Source: Trichobilharzia regenti (Eukaryota; Platyhelminthes; Trematoda; Strigeidida; Schistosomatidae). Taken from it: a stretch of 64,000 nucleotides of DNA. Shown here piece by piece: positions 36,877-49,626 of this stretch. The translations under genes and the position numbers were made by a program. The stretch spans positions 248,001 through 312,000 of the forward strand of contig CALYDD020000393.1 of the NCBI GenBank assembly GCA_944472135.2. Reading direction: 5' to 3'. Numbering within the stretch: the first letter of the stretch is position 1; each line of letters begins with the position of its first letter. Under the pieces are notes generated by a model, which did no database searches, had not been told where the DNA came from, and was given only the letters and a program-made list of their open reading frames with translations.

Positions 36877-37094
36877 TGGAACCTTCACTATCATCCCTCT
36901 TCGCAAACACACAGGACGACTGATAGCTCAAAGAATCAGCTTCAGTTAGAGAAGGGCAAGTTATTAACACACCTAATACCGTAAGCAGCATATAGCCAAT
37001 TCGCGAACCACACATCTTGGAGTTAACCGAAACCACGACAGTCGAGTCACGGGACACATTATGTAGAAGGTCACCGAAGATTAAGACCCTGTAT

Positions 37095-37550
37095 TGGACA
37101 TCCAGGAAGCCAGCATAAAGAAATCAACTAAGTTTCCACCAGTTCGTAAACAATTATTTGTTCAATTTCTCTGAAAAGTCGAATGAATTATTTTTATTTT
37201 TTTATTTTTGATTGCAGCTTGATTCCACACCGTTTGTTTTGTACAGGTATGGAATTTTCAGCACGTGATATCGGTAGCCTGAATTTCGCAGGCCGACCAT
37301 AGATATCTGGTGTGCCGCCGGCAGACGATCGAACCTCGGACCATGTGCATGGTCGGCAAGAGTCCTAACCACTGTGCCACCGACGCACCGACGCATTCAT
37401 TATCCACAAAGGTCTTATAAGTAGAAGTTAACTGAAGACTAAGAGCGCCTATTTGATATCCACGAAGCGAGCTCAAAGAAATCAACTTGGTTTCCACCAG
37501 TTCGTAAAAAACGAACTACTCAATTTCTCTGAAAAGTCGAATGAATTAAT
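37095..37550. repeat. two direct ~95-bp repeats split by a SINE
   Basis: 37095-37190 and 37455-37550 are direct repeats (shared blocks AAAGAAATCAAC, TTTCCACCAGTTCGTAAA, CAATTTCTCTGAAAAGTCG, AATGAATTA). The SINE at 37191-37394 starts immediately after AATGAATTA of the first copy, and the sequence resumes with TTATCCACAAAGG, as after the second copy (CTATCCACAAAAG). Confidence 0.6.
37191..37394 (-). repeat. tRNA-derived SINE (best-preserved copy)
   Basis: Read on the minus strand it starts GCGTCGGTGGCACAGTGGTT (A-box region), has the B box GAGGTTCGATCG, then AGATATCTATGGTCGGCCTG and GTGTGGAATCAAGCTGCAAT, and ends in an A-rich tail (at 37191 on the plus strand as T-runs). Its head resembles a tRNA, but it does not form a usable tRNA and continues into a non-tRNA body. 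It is the family's clearest copy in the window. Confidence 0.8.
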
Positions 37551-40500
37551 CACTATCCACAAAAGTCTCCAAACTTCTTTAAATGAAAAGATGAGACTTC
37601 AGTGCATTCTGGAGGATTCTCATGTCTAAATGGTAGATTTGTGATTCCTCAGACATTAATATCTGCGGTATTGGGCAATCTAAATTCTGCTTAGTTACGA
37701 GCTCTGTGGATGAAGTCACAGGTGAGGCTAGCATGCTGGTCACTGGAGGATGACGGATACTGCACAGGGATGCCTATGCGTTCATACAAACTGCAATCCT
37801 CCTTAATTAAAATCATGTTATGTCCTAGTAATATAGGATTCCTATTCCAGGTAGCTAATAGTGTTCTTCACCAATGCTTAACATCTGGTTTACAGTCAGC
37901 CTCTGTCTCTACCCATCAGAAAGTCATTAAAACTCAAGATGCTTGTCAACATATATTGTTGTTCTAGAGAAAAGACCAGTTCTCATGTGTCCATATCATG
38001 AAGTGTGTTGAACCTAACTCACCATAAATTCAATAATTCCTGGATTATATCTGCTGAGTTATTCAGACGAAATGGTAAAAGTACAAAGCCAGTTTGAAAA
38101 AATATATTGGTGATATAAGGATCAATACCAAATATGAAAATAAGCTTGTACACTGAAAGCTCTTCAGTACTGAATCATCCTGTGTAATGACCTCGGATGG
38201 AATAGCTGGTGAAATCGCCAGATTTTATTATGATTCTGATGCCAGTATCACATGTAATGCATATATCAGGCACTACCATCAAAATTACGAAATTGGGTTC
38301 CTTGAAAGTGATGCGTCTAATTCAAAAGTTGGTATAATCGTCACTTGAGCAATGTCGTGAACTTTTTTTGCTGCATAACTCAAGTACTTCAACCTTCGGT
38401 TCTTCAGTTCAGGCGTTTAGACAAAAATATGTTGGTTTCTCAGGCTTCCCTAATTCTCTAGATCGCTATTCAGAGATAATCACGAATAATGCTAGCTTCA
38501 GTCTACATTTTTCAATCATTCGGAAGCCGGATTTTCTTCGCGCCACACACTTTCAAGATTCTCTATGCATTCGACATGCTGTTTCACGTATGTTTTGACG
38601 AAAGAAGGCCGTTGTATGCCACCACAATTTCACCCCGTAATCCCACATCTCACTTCAGCATTCTTCTGTTCACGGGCACTTGGGATCCTCAATATTAGGA
38701 AGTTGATTCATTCTACCTGAATGTATGTAGACGACACAACTATACTTAATCCAGTAGTCGAGTGTAGTGGTAGTCCACTCCCTGAGTGAATGATACTTCC
38801 ACCGTCCTGAACTGTCGGAAGCGGTTTTTCTAAACTTGGTTTACCTGACACTTGCTCACAATATTATGTTCAAAATTGCATGAGATCAAAACACACCAAG
38901 TCGGTCGACTACTATATGATATAGAAACAGTAAACATCAACCTTCAAAAGACCAATGATAGCGTATCATCAGAAATGCCAGGAGCAACTGAATGTCTGGA
39001 TGATATTTCCATGGTTAAAGCACCTATGAATGAGCCTCAGTGCCGCATTTCTCAATCAATAGAAAACAATAAAGTTTATCTTCGTTCTGTGGAGTGAGAG
39101 TTCTTAAATCTAGAAAGGTACCCGGGACTCGTACTTTCAATACTTTCCGTCGTCTAAAGAATCCATACAATATTCAGGTACAAAAGGTTTCTGCAGTTGA
39201 CATTCAGACTGACACACGAGAATACAGTAGGTTTTTGAGAAATACACACATTTTTGTTAGCTGGGAGACAACACAGCAGCTGATTGGTGATTTGTAACAA
39301 GCTTTATACTAATGAAGGTTTCTATGCATGGTAAATTCACGAGGGACCATTGGAATGATTTTCACGAATAAAATAAGATGTGTCTTAGTTGGACAATATT
39401 ATTGTCGTTATAACTTCAGTTAATGTTGGTTTGTTGCTTTCAAAGTGGAACGTAGGAACTCAGTCGAACATCCATATTCCTATCAAAGTTCTACCACCAT
39501 TTTCAGCATGCTCCACTGCTCGTCGAAATCTACCATTTTTTCGGAACGAATTGCCTCATGTAATACTCGGAGACTCAACATGTAGCTTTCCACTACAGTT
39601 ACAGTTAATTCTTCAACAGTTAACATCGCTTAAACGACCTAGTCACCATATCCTCCTCAATCAGTCTCTAATTCATTCACGCTACTTGAAGGGCGATAGG
39701 TTTCCGGACAGTTTCCTGACAGAATTCGTCGCTAGTTTACTTCTCTGTTAACCTGAACCATGATTTGGAGTGAACGCAGACGTCGATTATAGTCAGTAGA
39801 GGACTGTTGGAAATCCTTCCGCTGACGCTCTCACCATGTCTCTGCACCGATGTCTGTTGTTCATCGGATATCTTGACCAAGTCCATATTTCATAGGCTCA
39901 CTTGAATTCATGTGTCCGCAGACTCTCCTTTCGGTCAATCTAGTCAAAGACAATCGAGCCTGAAGTTTTGGTGGGCTTTGCATTGCGAATTAGTTGACGC
40001 TTATGGTGCGTCATTAGAATTGACGATTTTCTTGTGCAGGTAGAACTCTATGAACAGGTGAACAATCAGAATCACCAGAATAACGTTCAGACAATGAATA
40101 ACACGAAGAAATCAGGTTGGGCAATATCTTCAGCCTGCTCGCGTCAAGCATTTATTAGGAAAACCAGCTGACATGGATAAATTTGGTGATGAAGCTACAA
40201 TAATGACCTAATTTTGGTGAAAACTAACTGGATTCCACTCTGTCTTTTATAAATATCAACTCAGTAACTATATATCAAGGGCTTTGTTTTGTTTTGTTTT
40301 CCAATGGTTCCCTAACCGAAATCACCTCGTAACGACATCTTGTAACCAATCAAATCAAATCCTTGAAGTCAAACAATTTCTTTAATATTCAGTCTACGTA
40401 AGTGTGTACAAACATTCATCACAAGTATGTACATAAACGAAATCATATCCTATTGAGTTCAGCTTTCGCATACATCCATGTAATTTACCTATATGAATCA

Positions 40501-41279
40501 TTAGAAATAACCAACCAGGCCTCCCTCGTACATATGAGTACAAATAATTACTTGTTATTTATTCAAGTAGCATGTTTCAGTGAAGAAAAACAAATCGAAG
40601 TTTATCTATTTCTCATTCTCTGATGTTAGTTACAAAGTACAATTAAATTTCAGTCAAAAACTAATAATCATTGAAAATATTCATTTTTTTCAGAGTGCTT
40701 GAGATTTACAGCTCTACAATCACTTGTCGGTAGTGTAATCGTTCAGATTAATAAGAATTTTAACATTCGTTGCCTAACTAACATTCATATGAATCATATT
40801 TCATAAAACTAACTTTGTTCAACTTCATTAACTTCACAATTTTATTGAGATTGATTGGCTATGAAACTGTAATAAAGAAGGCTATCTCCCTTCTGAAAAC
40901 ACTTAGAAGACCAACCTATCGCGACTAACTCCAATATGAATGACAGCGTAAATGTATAGGTCTGTATTAATTCCAGTGTCACCCTTATTATCAGGCATGT
41001 GTGATTCACAATTAGAGAGGATACACAAAATTGTAAAGCAGTGAGTCAGGTCATTAAATATTCTGCGCGCCAACTAAATGACAAGGAATTCGCGGAATCA
41101 CGATTTTTTAAATTCCTGTAAATTAGAAGAAATCGACACCCTATCAGGTGTTAATTAGTGTTTATCTTAAGTGAAATTGGATGAGATCGTTTCATAATGG
41201 TGCGTGTGCTTGTTGCTCAGCTTGGAGTTCCTTAAGTCACTAAACTTATTGGTTTTGTAAGAAATAGCTGATGCAATTA
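37551..41279. other. no recognisable gene
   Basis: Several frames of 60-120 codons occur (for example 39389-39751, +) but none shows a known motif, splice context or a second copy in the window. No SINE, PLE or RTE remnant is evident. Confidence 0.35.
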
Positions 41280-42020
41280 CTCGGAAGTAGTTTGAAGTGT
41301 AAAATTAAAAAATCATATAATTCTCAAAGGCATACAGGAATAGAGGGTTAAAGATGTGATAAGGTTAAGATTGTTGTTGACTGAGAGCAAAGGCAGTTGA
41401 AAATCGATTGCCCTTAACCGACCTTACTGGTAGTTTTACAAAGCCTCCTTCCTCACAATCAGTAGGCATATTCCCGCTTTCGAAGATTTTGCAGTAGTGG
41501 CCTCGAGATATCTGCTGAAGTCTCTCCAAAGTCTCTGTGACCTACAGCCTGTTATGCTGTGGTTTCCAGATTGTTGTAAAACTGTCATATATCACTTTTT
41601 CACTTCTTTATAGAGTGCGTTGTGTACTGAAGCTAGCTTCTTCTCTCGTTGTTGCAGTTTTTACTGCTTCATCATTCATTTTACCGTCCCCCTCTCCTCG
41701 TTTAGACTCCAGGTATCCGTGAAAAGCAATTATTTGTCTTTCACCTTCTTTTTAACATGCCTTTCCTATAATGTCATTTACAGAGTGTTCAGTTGTTCTT
41801 CCACAGAGGTTTCCCCTGTGTTAGTACACAGTGTCACTTTGATGACTGCGGTGGTGTATTTTGTAGTTTTGTCTCTCAGTTTCTGAGTGTTCAACTTGAA
41901 TTACAGTGGTCTGTCTTGAGCTGTTCTGAATATTTTCGACTTGACCATGAAGCTTCCTTGGACCAGATAATGGTGTCAGACCACATCTTCTCCTTATCTC
42001 GATTTTTTATTTAGCAGACA
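41280..42020 (-). mobile_element. decayed RTE-clade retrotransposon fragment
   Basis: On the minus strand from about 42015, translated pieces match the copy at 46.9 kb in order: HHYLVQG (compare HHYLVQGTIQ), FKLNTQKLRDKTTKYTTAVI (compare FNTQKLKDQATKDIFIASI), ETSVEEQLNTL, then FHGYLESKRGEGDGK (compare the DTWKLIEERRTVK region), and near 41480 KIFESGNMPTDCEEGGFVKL, which resembles the RT segment KVWKEGEVPEDWKKGYLFKL. Stops and deletions are many. This is an old copy. Confidence 0.6.
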
Positions 42021-43540
42021 ACGCCTACATTTTCGTGAGGCTGGGATAAAGTCTTTCTGGCTTTCAGTGTGTCAGTTATTATCTGCTTATTTGTAAGTGT
42101 AACCGATTGTTTGAAGTTGTCGGTTTGAATTAATCCAACACAGTTTTGCTGGTGTAATCCCATGACACTCTGTCGTCCAGTTTAAACTCACCTTGTGTAA
42201 CATCACTACAAATTATCATAGATCTAAAAGAACTCAGAATTTATCACAATTCAATGTGTATTCTACACTAGTTCAATTTTCAAATAACAATATCTCTCTT
42301 TTTACTGCAGTGATCTGGATTTAATTAACTATAACCCCAATACCAATACGATTTCCCTCTCAAATCATGCCGACTACTGTATGATAACACTTGCAAAACT
42401 ACATTTTTCTAGGCCTTTAAGTAAGATTCATCCCTGTATAAAACCGATTCTCATTTGGAATGTGTTTGAGAGTCCGTTACTTAAAAGAGGACGAATGCCG
42501 TATCTTTAACGACAGCTCATTATAACACTACACAGAATGTCGAAGTAATTAGAGGTGGACCTCGGCTTCAGACAGGCTTCAATAATTACTGAAAGACTGG
42601 TTTTCCATGCACATAACTGCTTCCCATTGATTACAGTTACATTCAGACAATAAACACTAGGAGAGCTGTAATCTGGAGTGCAACAGTGGGAGAAATCAAT
42701 ATGATATCTCTACAATCTACAAATCTTATCTTGGTTGACCACGATCACACTATTTATATGTGCGATCTCACTGAAACAGATGGATACATTTACAAGAAGT
42801 CTGCGTCTTATAATGTCGCTTTTAAAACAAATGCACATGCCACCTGTAATCATGCGCGTACATTCATGCAGTAAGTAGGCATCTTATCTTGTCAACGGCC
42901 ATATTCAGTAATCTGATGAAGGCCGAACTAAAGGAAACGTTTCAGATACTAGACTTAACCTAAAGAGGCTTTCTAGAAGACAGGTTGTTGCTAACAAGTG
43001 CCATCGGATCCCTATATAGAACACTGTGGGAAATGCATCGACAGTAAATGACCAATAGCCTTAGTGGTAAGGTGTTCGCGACAAAATCAACAGGTTATTA
43101 GAGGTACCAGAGAGACAAATGTAATTGGATCCACCAATATATTAGCATTCTTAAAGAGGTGGCTCATAAAGTAGCCTTAAATACTCAGTTTGGTTCAAAT
43201 GAACTCATCCTTGTATCTTCTCATTTAATAAACGCGGTTCAAGCATTCTAACAACTATTCAATTAGTTACTCCATGGTATTTCCTGATTATATACATGCA
43301 TTCTCGACCTAACAGCCGGCAGCTCAGATGAGGTCGATATCGCTGGGAAGGCTACATAATTGAACTAATTCCTAACTGAGACACAGACGTGTACCCTTTT
43401 TCACTGAAGATATCACATAACGTGTAATGAGATTCTCACCGTCAATCAACTCACTGACATCTTCTGTGATGTCTTACAACCATCACTTCGTTGTCACTGT
43501 GGAATGACCTGTTTGCTTCATTTGTGAATTGAGCTATTTA
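42021..43540. other. no recognisable gene
   Basis: No exon is recognised. At about 42913-42950 there is a CTGATGAAGGCC ... GGAAACGTTTCAG block, similar in style to the PLE-end motifs elsewhere in the window, and at about 43055 a weak A-box-like stretch. Neither is enough to call an element. Confidence 0.3.
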
Positions 43541-43915
43541 GTCACTCATAAACACTGAGTGGTCGTTACTTGAAGAGCTATTTCCTTTAGGTGAAACAGT
43601 GAATTCATACTTTGAATAACAAGGACATCTCTGGCATTCCTCTTAGGAGAACTTTAAAACAACATGCAGCAGTGGATTTTCTATTCCAAACAGTACCTTA
43701 AGTGCAACGTGGAATTTTCAGTATTTTGAAAGATCAGAGACACCTGGCATTCCCATCGAGCCCTACTTTGCTAACCTTCGGTGGTCGGATGAGAACCGAT
43801 TAATGTCTTCTGATTTCTATCTTCTTTAATGACATAGCCAAACTCGCTTCCACTACAGTGGCAATGAATATGTGGATTTCACTACAGTTAAACTGCAGGC
43901 AACATATTTTTGACC
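43541..43915 (+). mobile_element. repeat R (second copy) plus PLE fragment
   Basis: 43541-43722 is the partner of repeat R at 36693. 43738-43915 is the same PLE piece as 36540-36672 but in the opposite orientation (blocks ACCTGGCATTCCCATCGAGC, CACTACAGTGGCAATGAATA, AAACTGCAGGCAACATATTT). It is a fragment with no open frame of note. Confidence 0.6.
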
Positions 43916-44456
43916 ATTATATTTCTGTAAAATATATATATTGTGGTTGAATAACATCAGCAAATGTAAAATCTATTTGCTTCGCGCAAAGGCAGGAGTA
44001 TGTCTCATAAAATAGTTATATGAGTCACACACACATGCACCTAAGACTGATCGAATAGCAGACACGCATAGTTAACGTTTGTAACAGAAATTACTGCTAA
44101 CTCCACGAGGGTTATAACTGACAGGATGGGAGGGATATTTTTCAACTGGTGGTTATCAGCTGACTTATTGCTTTATACAATGCTAAGAAGACGCCCATCA
44201 CATGCGTCGATATATTGGCTTGTTGCAGTCTGACCGACAGAGGACCACAAAACAACTATTTTACTGCAATCATGAATGCGATTTCTAGTCCGCTCCAAAC
44301 AAATGGTGAGCTCATTCGCGTCCAAGTAAGGTAGATAACTGAGCTCCGGGAAAATCACTCAGAATGTCTAGTGAATTTCAGGCGGAGCACTGATATTCTA
44401 TCCACAGATATCGTAAGTAGACGTGAGCATTACTGTGTTAGTCTGTTATTCCCTAT

Positions 44457-45003
44457 GAATTTGTTTATTAGATATATCACACAGTGAGTGGAACAGTATC
44501 ATTTACTGGATGGCGAGGTTTCCAACACAATTTATTGTGGTTCATAATCATATACATGATTACCACATGACTTGGAAATTTTGATATTATAGTTTTCTTT
44601 GTTCTTTTCTATCTGTTATACGGGTGGTAGAATTTTCCAGATGTTTGAGACACCATTATATGCAATTAAACACCGTACAATAGGATGAGATAAGGTGACG
44701 GTATTAAAATCTAATGTAACAGGGTAGAGGGAGATATTGATAATGGTAGCTTTATTTATCGAATCAACTGTGAACACGTGTATTAGGAATAATTCAGCAC
44801 CTCTCCACTTGGACACCTGGAAAATTCTACTGCCACTACGACAAATAAGAGAGAACAAACAAAACTATAGAACTCAAGTTTTCAAGTCGTGTGATTATCA
44901 TGTATATGATTATGAACCAGAATAAATTGTGTTAGGAACCTTGTCATCCAGTAAATAATAATGTTTTACTCACTGTGTGATATATCTAATAAACAAATTA
45001 ATA
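44457..45003. mobile_element. short element with ~185-bp inverted-repeat arms
   Basis: Arms at 44457-44640 and 44817-45003 are inverted repeats of each other (blocks AATTTGTTTATTAGATATAT, CACACAGTGAGT, GGTTCATAATCATATACATG, TAGAATTTTCCAG). The inner 176 bp has no recognised coding content. The arms resemble the block at 35300-35365. By layout it belongs with the two PLE-derived inverted-repeat elements, but here no PLE protein motif confirms that. Confidence 0.65.
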
Positions 45004-46884
45004 TAGACATAAACAGATTTAAAACTGCCTACTTCAGTGATTACTTCGAACTCCAGGAGTTGGAAACAAATAAACGCTTTGCATTACCCTACCTTTAACG
45101 AGAAGATTGAAAATTGCGAGAGTTAGCAGAACTTAACAGGACTTCGACTTCTAAAAGGAGGTCATTAACAGCCTACTATGAATAGTCTCACGATGCAATC
45201 AGCCGAATGGTTATTCTTAGAGTCAGTCCTCAAAAACCGTTTGGCATTGTACACACTATAAACGTAAATTTGGACTTAAAATATCAGCGATCTTTGTAAC
45301 GCAATTACTGGAAATATTAAAGTGTGTATTTTTTCCGACAAACTCTTTCACTCCATATGGGATTACAGCAGCCTCAGATCTGATCCTCAGGTGAACTTAT
45401 TCATCACTATACGCCCACCCCCATATATCCTGAGTGGCGTCCAAAATGCAGGGAGGAGTGTGTTTTTCGTGAGTGGCACCACAACATCTTTGATACAAGC
45501 GTAACAGTACATTGGGAGTTTCTTAAACACGATCGAATATTCCCAAAAAGTCAGAAGTATGTACTACAACAGATAAATATGGTGTCATGCGACAAATTTC
45601 TTACTGTCATGTTCTTCAAAATACTGCACATCTGATAAATTTTATTTACACTGGCCGCCGAGTGAAAACTCGACGATTCGAAGATTTAGAGAGCACAGAG
45701 ATCCTTATGACAGTAAGAACTAGTAAATAATGCGGTTGAAATGCCTGTTTAAGGTCTAATAGCCATTACAGTTCTGTCGTCTCCCTCTCAAAATTTTATC
45801 AAAGTAAATTTCGAAAGATTGACCGGATTCCCCATGACCTCTGAATGTATTAACATTCTTTTTATCAGTGACTAGCTGTTACATCTAATGAAGTATTTGA
45901 GTAAGGCTGAAATAACTAAAATGTACGTCTTGGGAGAATTCCTGCACCCACTACTGATCCTGTAGGTACAGCGCTTCTTATCAGGGCAGGTTTGAAACGA
46001 TCCTGAAGTTTTGAAGAGGGATCGGCGTTGATCTCACAACTATCCTCGACAATATTTTCAGGAAGCCGCAAAATAGCATAGTTAGACTAAATTTCATGTG
46101 AGCGGATAAGACAAAGGCTGAAACACATTTCCACATGAGCGAGCCCTGCAAATCTTCCGTGTGTCTGGAGGGTTTTGTGGTAACTACAACCTGTACAAGA
46201 AAGTCGATTTCAGCATACAGTGTGGTAAGTCATGATGAGAAAATACATTAAAATATCACAGATATAAAATTAACCAAGCAGAAAAATTAATGGAAAAATA
46301 GTAACAATCTCACATGCGAAAACAAACCAAACTGCAACCAGTAAATTACTGAAAGTATGGATACACCAAACTGCAGATATGGCACGTATTCACCATTCGT
46401 AAATGTCAGGTTATGTGGTCGACATTTCCCACTACACAAACCGCACTAGATAGAATGTACTAATGTCAAAACTTAATCTGTACTTTACAAAACCTCCAAC
46501 TGCTGGTAACAACAGTTGAATCAAAAAGGTTTGGCTTTTTAAACAAAATGTTCTGCAGAACGACTTGTTTAGACGACTGAACGTTACAATCACCTCGAGA
46601 GGAGCTTCTAGGAACTTGTCTGACCGTTGTGGCTGAGCTGTGAAGTATGATGTCGTATTTGTTACTCGATCGAAGAAAAGTGTAAAACAGCGTCCAAGCC
46701 TGGTCAGAAAATACACCGAAATAAAAGTGCAAAAGCCTTAGGCATCAGACGAGTGTGGCAGAGGTTTGTTCAGTCATAATTTAACTCATGCAGCTTCAGC
46801 CCCATTTTTAATCTTGCAGAGTGAAAGATGCTTCAAGACTGGTTTTTACTGGAGAGCAAATAATTTCTGCAGCTCCTCCGTAGT
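45004..46884. other. no recognisable gene
   Basis: Nothing coding or repetitive is recognised. Frames near 46432-46732 (minus) overlap each other and have no known motif. Confidence 0.35.
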
Positions 46885-49284
46885 TCGCTGAAATAAGAAC
46901 CAAAAACCAAATTGACTTCATCTCAATGTTGCTCAAGGAAGTGGAGGCGCAGCCCACTGGACACAAAAGTAAGAAGAGGAGCAGACGTTGGCTCACACCA
47001 CTATCTCGTACAAGGGACAATCCAAATCAAATTAAAAGCTTTCAGGGAATCAGGAGCTGCAGATAGACCACAAGCCAAGTTCAACACTCAAAAGCTGAAG
47101 GACCAGGCTACAAAGGACATCTTCATTGCAAGCATAAAGGACAAAGTCCAGACACAAATCAACACCAGCGAAGATGTCGGCGTCGAAAAGCACTGTGACA
47201 ACTTGAAAACGGTGTGGAGTCAAACCTGCATGGAAGTTCTGGGCAGAAAGAAGAGACAGGACAAACAGTGGCTCACTACGGACACTTGGAAACTAATAGA
47301 AGAGAGAAGGACAGTGAAACAAAAGATTATCCAGTGCACCGACGAGCAACAAAAACAGGAGTTGAATTCAAGCTACAATACACTGAACAAAAGAGTAAAG
47401 AAGAGTGCCAGGGAAGACAAAAGAAAATATTATGAAACCATGGAAAGTGAAGCAGAACAAGCTGCAGGCAAAGGAGACCTCGCCACACTCTACCAAACAA
47501 CTAGGCACCTATCGGGCAAAAGTTCGACACAGATTAAGCCAGTAAAGGATGACAATGGAAAGTCAATCACCAAAGAGGTGGAACAAAGAAAACACTGGGC
47601 TGAACACTTCAAAAGACTTCTAAATCGACCGCCACCTACAACACGTCCAACAATACCAACAACGGAAGCAGAACTACCAGTGAACATCGACCCACCCGAC
47701 GAAATCAGAGGTCCTGAATGCAATCAAGATGCTAAAAGCCGGAAAAGCAGCAGGACCAGATGGGATCCCAGCAGGAGTTGAAAATGGACCCAGAGACAAC
47801 AGCGGACTTGATGACACCACTACTGGAGAAGGTGTGGAAAGAGGGCGAAGTACCCGAGGATTGGAAGAAAGGATACTTATTCAAACTACCAAAGAAAGGA
47901 GACTTAAGTCAATGTAAAAACTGGCACGGAATTATGCTCCTGTCCATCCTGAACAAAATACTAAGCCGCATCATCCTGGAGAGAATCAAACACGCCCTAG
48001 GTGAAAAACTTCGACCGGAACAGGCTGGATTCAGGAGTAACAAGTCATGGATTGATCAAATCGCCACACTACGGATCATCACTGAACAAAGCTTGGAATG
48101 GAAGTCACCTCTCTATCTCAACTTCATCGACTTTGAAAAGGCCTTCGACAGCGTCGATCGAGAGGTGATTTGGAAACTACTTCGCCACTACTGGGTCCCA
48201 TCGACAATTATACATCTCATTCAACAGTTATACGACAATGCTGCATGCCAAGTAATCCACACAACGGGAAACTTACGGAATCCTTCGAAGTAAAGACGGA
48301 AATAAGACAAGCTGGCTGCCTACTATCGCCAATGATTTTCCTGATTGCAGTAGATTGGATAATGTGACAGACAGTGGGCAGCGAGGAAACAGGCATAAAA
48401 TGGACTCACACAAAAAACTTGGAGGATGTGGACTTCGCCGATGATATATGTCTGATTTCCCACAAATTGGAAGATATGCAAGTGAAAAGCAACAAGTTGG
48501 CAGAAGAAGCATCAAAGATAGGACTTCAAGTGAACATAGATAAAACAGAGGTGATGAAGATTCCTGGCCAACATCAACAGCAACAACAACAACAGACAAC
48601 AATCAGCATAAATGGGAGGAACCTGAAAGAAACAACCTCCTTTACCTACCTACCTACCTGGGAAGCATCGTTTCAACTACAGGCCGACGGAACTGACGAG
48701 GATATCAAAGCCAGAATCGGAAAAGCAAGACAAGCTTTCATTACTCTTAAGTCTGTGTGGAGGTCAACAGCACTCAGCATCAAAAATAAGATCCGGATTT
48801 TCAACTCCAATGTAAAGTCAGTGCTACTACACGGATCAGAGACTTGGCGAGTCATAAAGAGCATCTCAAACAAACTTCAGACCTTCATTAACAGCTGTCT
48901 TCGCTCAATACTCAAGATCAGATGGCTGGCCAGAAAAGATCAGCAACAGAGATCTCTAGGAATGAGCGAACCAACACAGCAGGAACCGATTGTGAAACAA
49001 ATAGGCAGGAAGAAATGGAGATGGATTGGCCATACTCTGAGGAAACCATCAAGTGACATCACTAGACAAGCCATCGCTCGAGTGGAACCCAAAAGGAAAG
49101 CGGCGAGTTGGTCGTCCAAGGGTGACTTGGAGGAGGTCATGTGAGGAGGAGATGAAAGCATGTGGACAGACTTGTAGCGGGGTGAAAAAGTTGGCAGAAA
49201 ACAGAAGGAAATGGAGGTGCGCAGCTGAAGCCCTATGTTCCTCTAGGAACTAAAGGATAAAATAATAATAAATCGCTGAAATAA
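46885..49284 (+). mobile_element. RTE-clade (SR2-like) retrotransposon with target-site duplication
   Basis: The element body (46897-49272) is flanked on both sides by TCGCTGAAATAA (46885-46896 and 49273-49284), a 12-bp target-site duplication. It is 5'-truncated inside the endonuclease (starting just before NQIDFIS), as expected of target-primed reverse transcription. It ends in a short A/T tandem tail (ATAATAATA) like other RTEs. It lies exactly at the left edge of the block shared by copies B and C, 0.34 kb before copy C. Confidence 0.9.
46912..49253 (+). pseudogene. RTE reverse transcriptase, 5'-truncated with frameshifts
   Basis: Segments in order: end of the endonuclease and linker (46912-47781: RRGADVGSHHYLVQGT, RKKRQDKQWL, HWAEHFKRLLNRP). 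The reverse transcriptase (47729-48293) has MLKAGKAAGPDGIPAG, KKGYLFKLPKKGDLSQCKN, RPEQAGFRSNKS and FIDFEKAFDSVDRE. Motif IRQAGCLLSPMIFLIAVDWI (48300-48363) is in another frame and ends in a stop. The catalytic box VDFADDICLISH and the thumb and C-terminal region follow (48374-49144), then the C-terminal WRRSCEEEMKACGQ (about 49125-49253, again another frame). At least three frameshifts and one stop break it, but nearly every RT motif is still present, so it is a recent loss. Confidence 0.85.
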
Positions 49285-49626
49285 AGTGATTCCTTGGAAG
49301 TTGGATGGTGAATGTCTGACACTAATATACACAGAACGAGCACATCCTAGGGGTTGAATTTCCACTTCATACTAGAACACTTACTGACTCAAGTTCAATC
49401 TTCGTAACATTTGTATTTCCAAAACATTATTTACAAAAATCATTATGATTGTCTAAATTCGAGTAATACACAACCTAGAAACAAACCATTAGGTGATACG
49501 CTGATTTGGTTGGATGATACTTTTCTCATCAGATGGCCAATGAGTTCAAATTCCAATTCACAATTTTAGTATAAAACTTGCTGAGATTCGAGTGAGAAAT
49601 ACACCGCTGAGAAACAAAACGTAATC
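49285..49626 (+). promoter_or_regulatory. upstream region of copy C with TATA box
   Basis: Shared with 15386-15734. TATAAAA is at 49570-49576, about 50 bp before the ATG at 49627. The match to copy B begins right after the RTE target-site duplication. Confidence 0.45.

Noticed and set aside
39389..39751. A 120-codon frame, one of the longest in the unassigned region.
   Set aside because: No known motif, compositionally ordinary, and surrounded by frames of similar length on both strands; expected by chance in this much sequence.
46432..46732. Two overlapping minus-strand frames of 88-94 codons.
   Set aside because: They overlap in different frames, show no domain, and have no support from a paralogous block.
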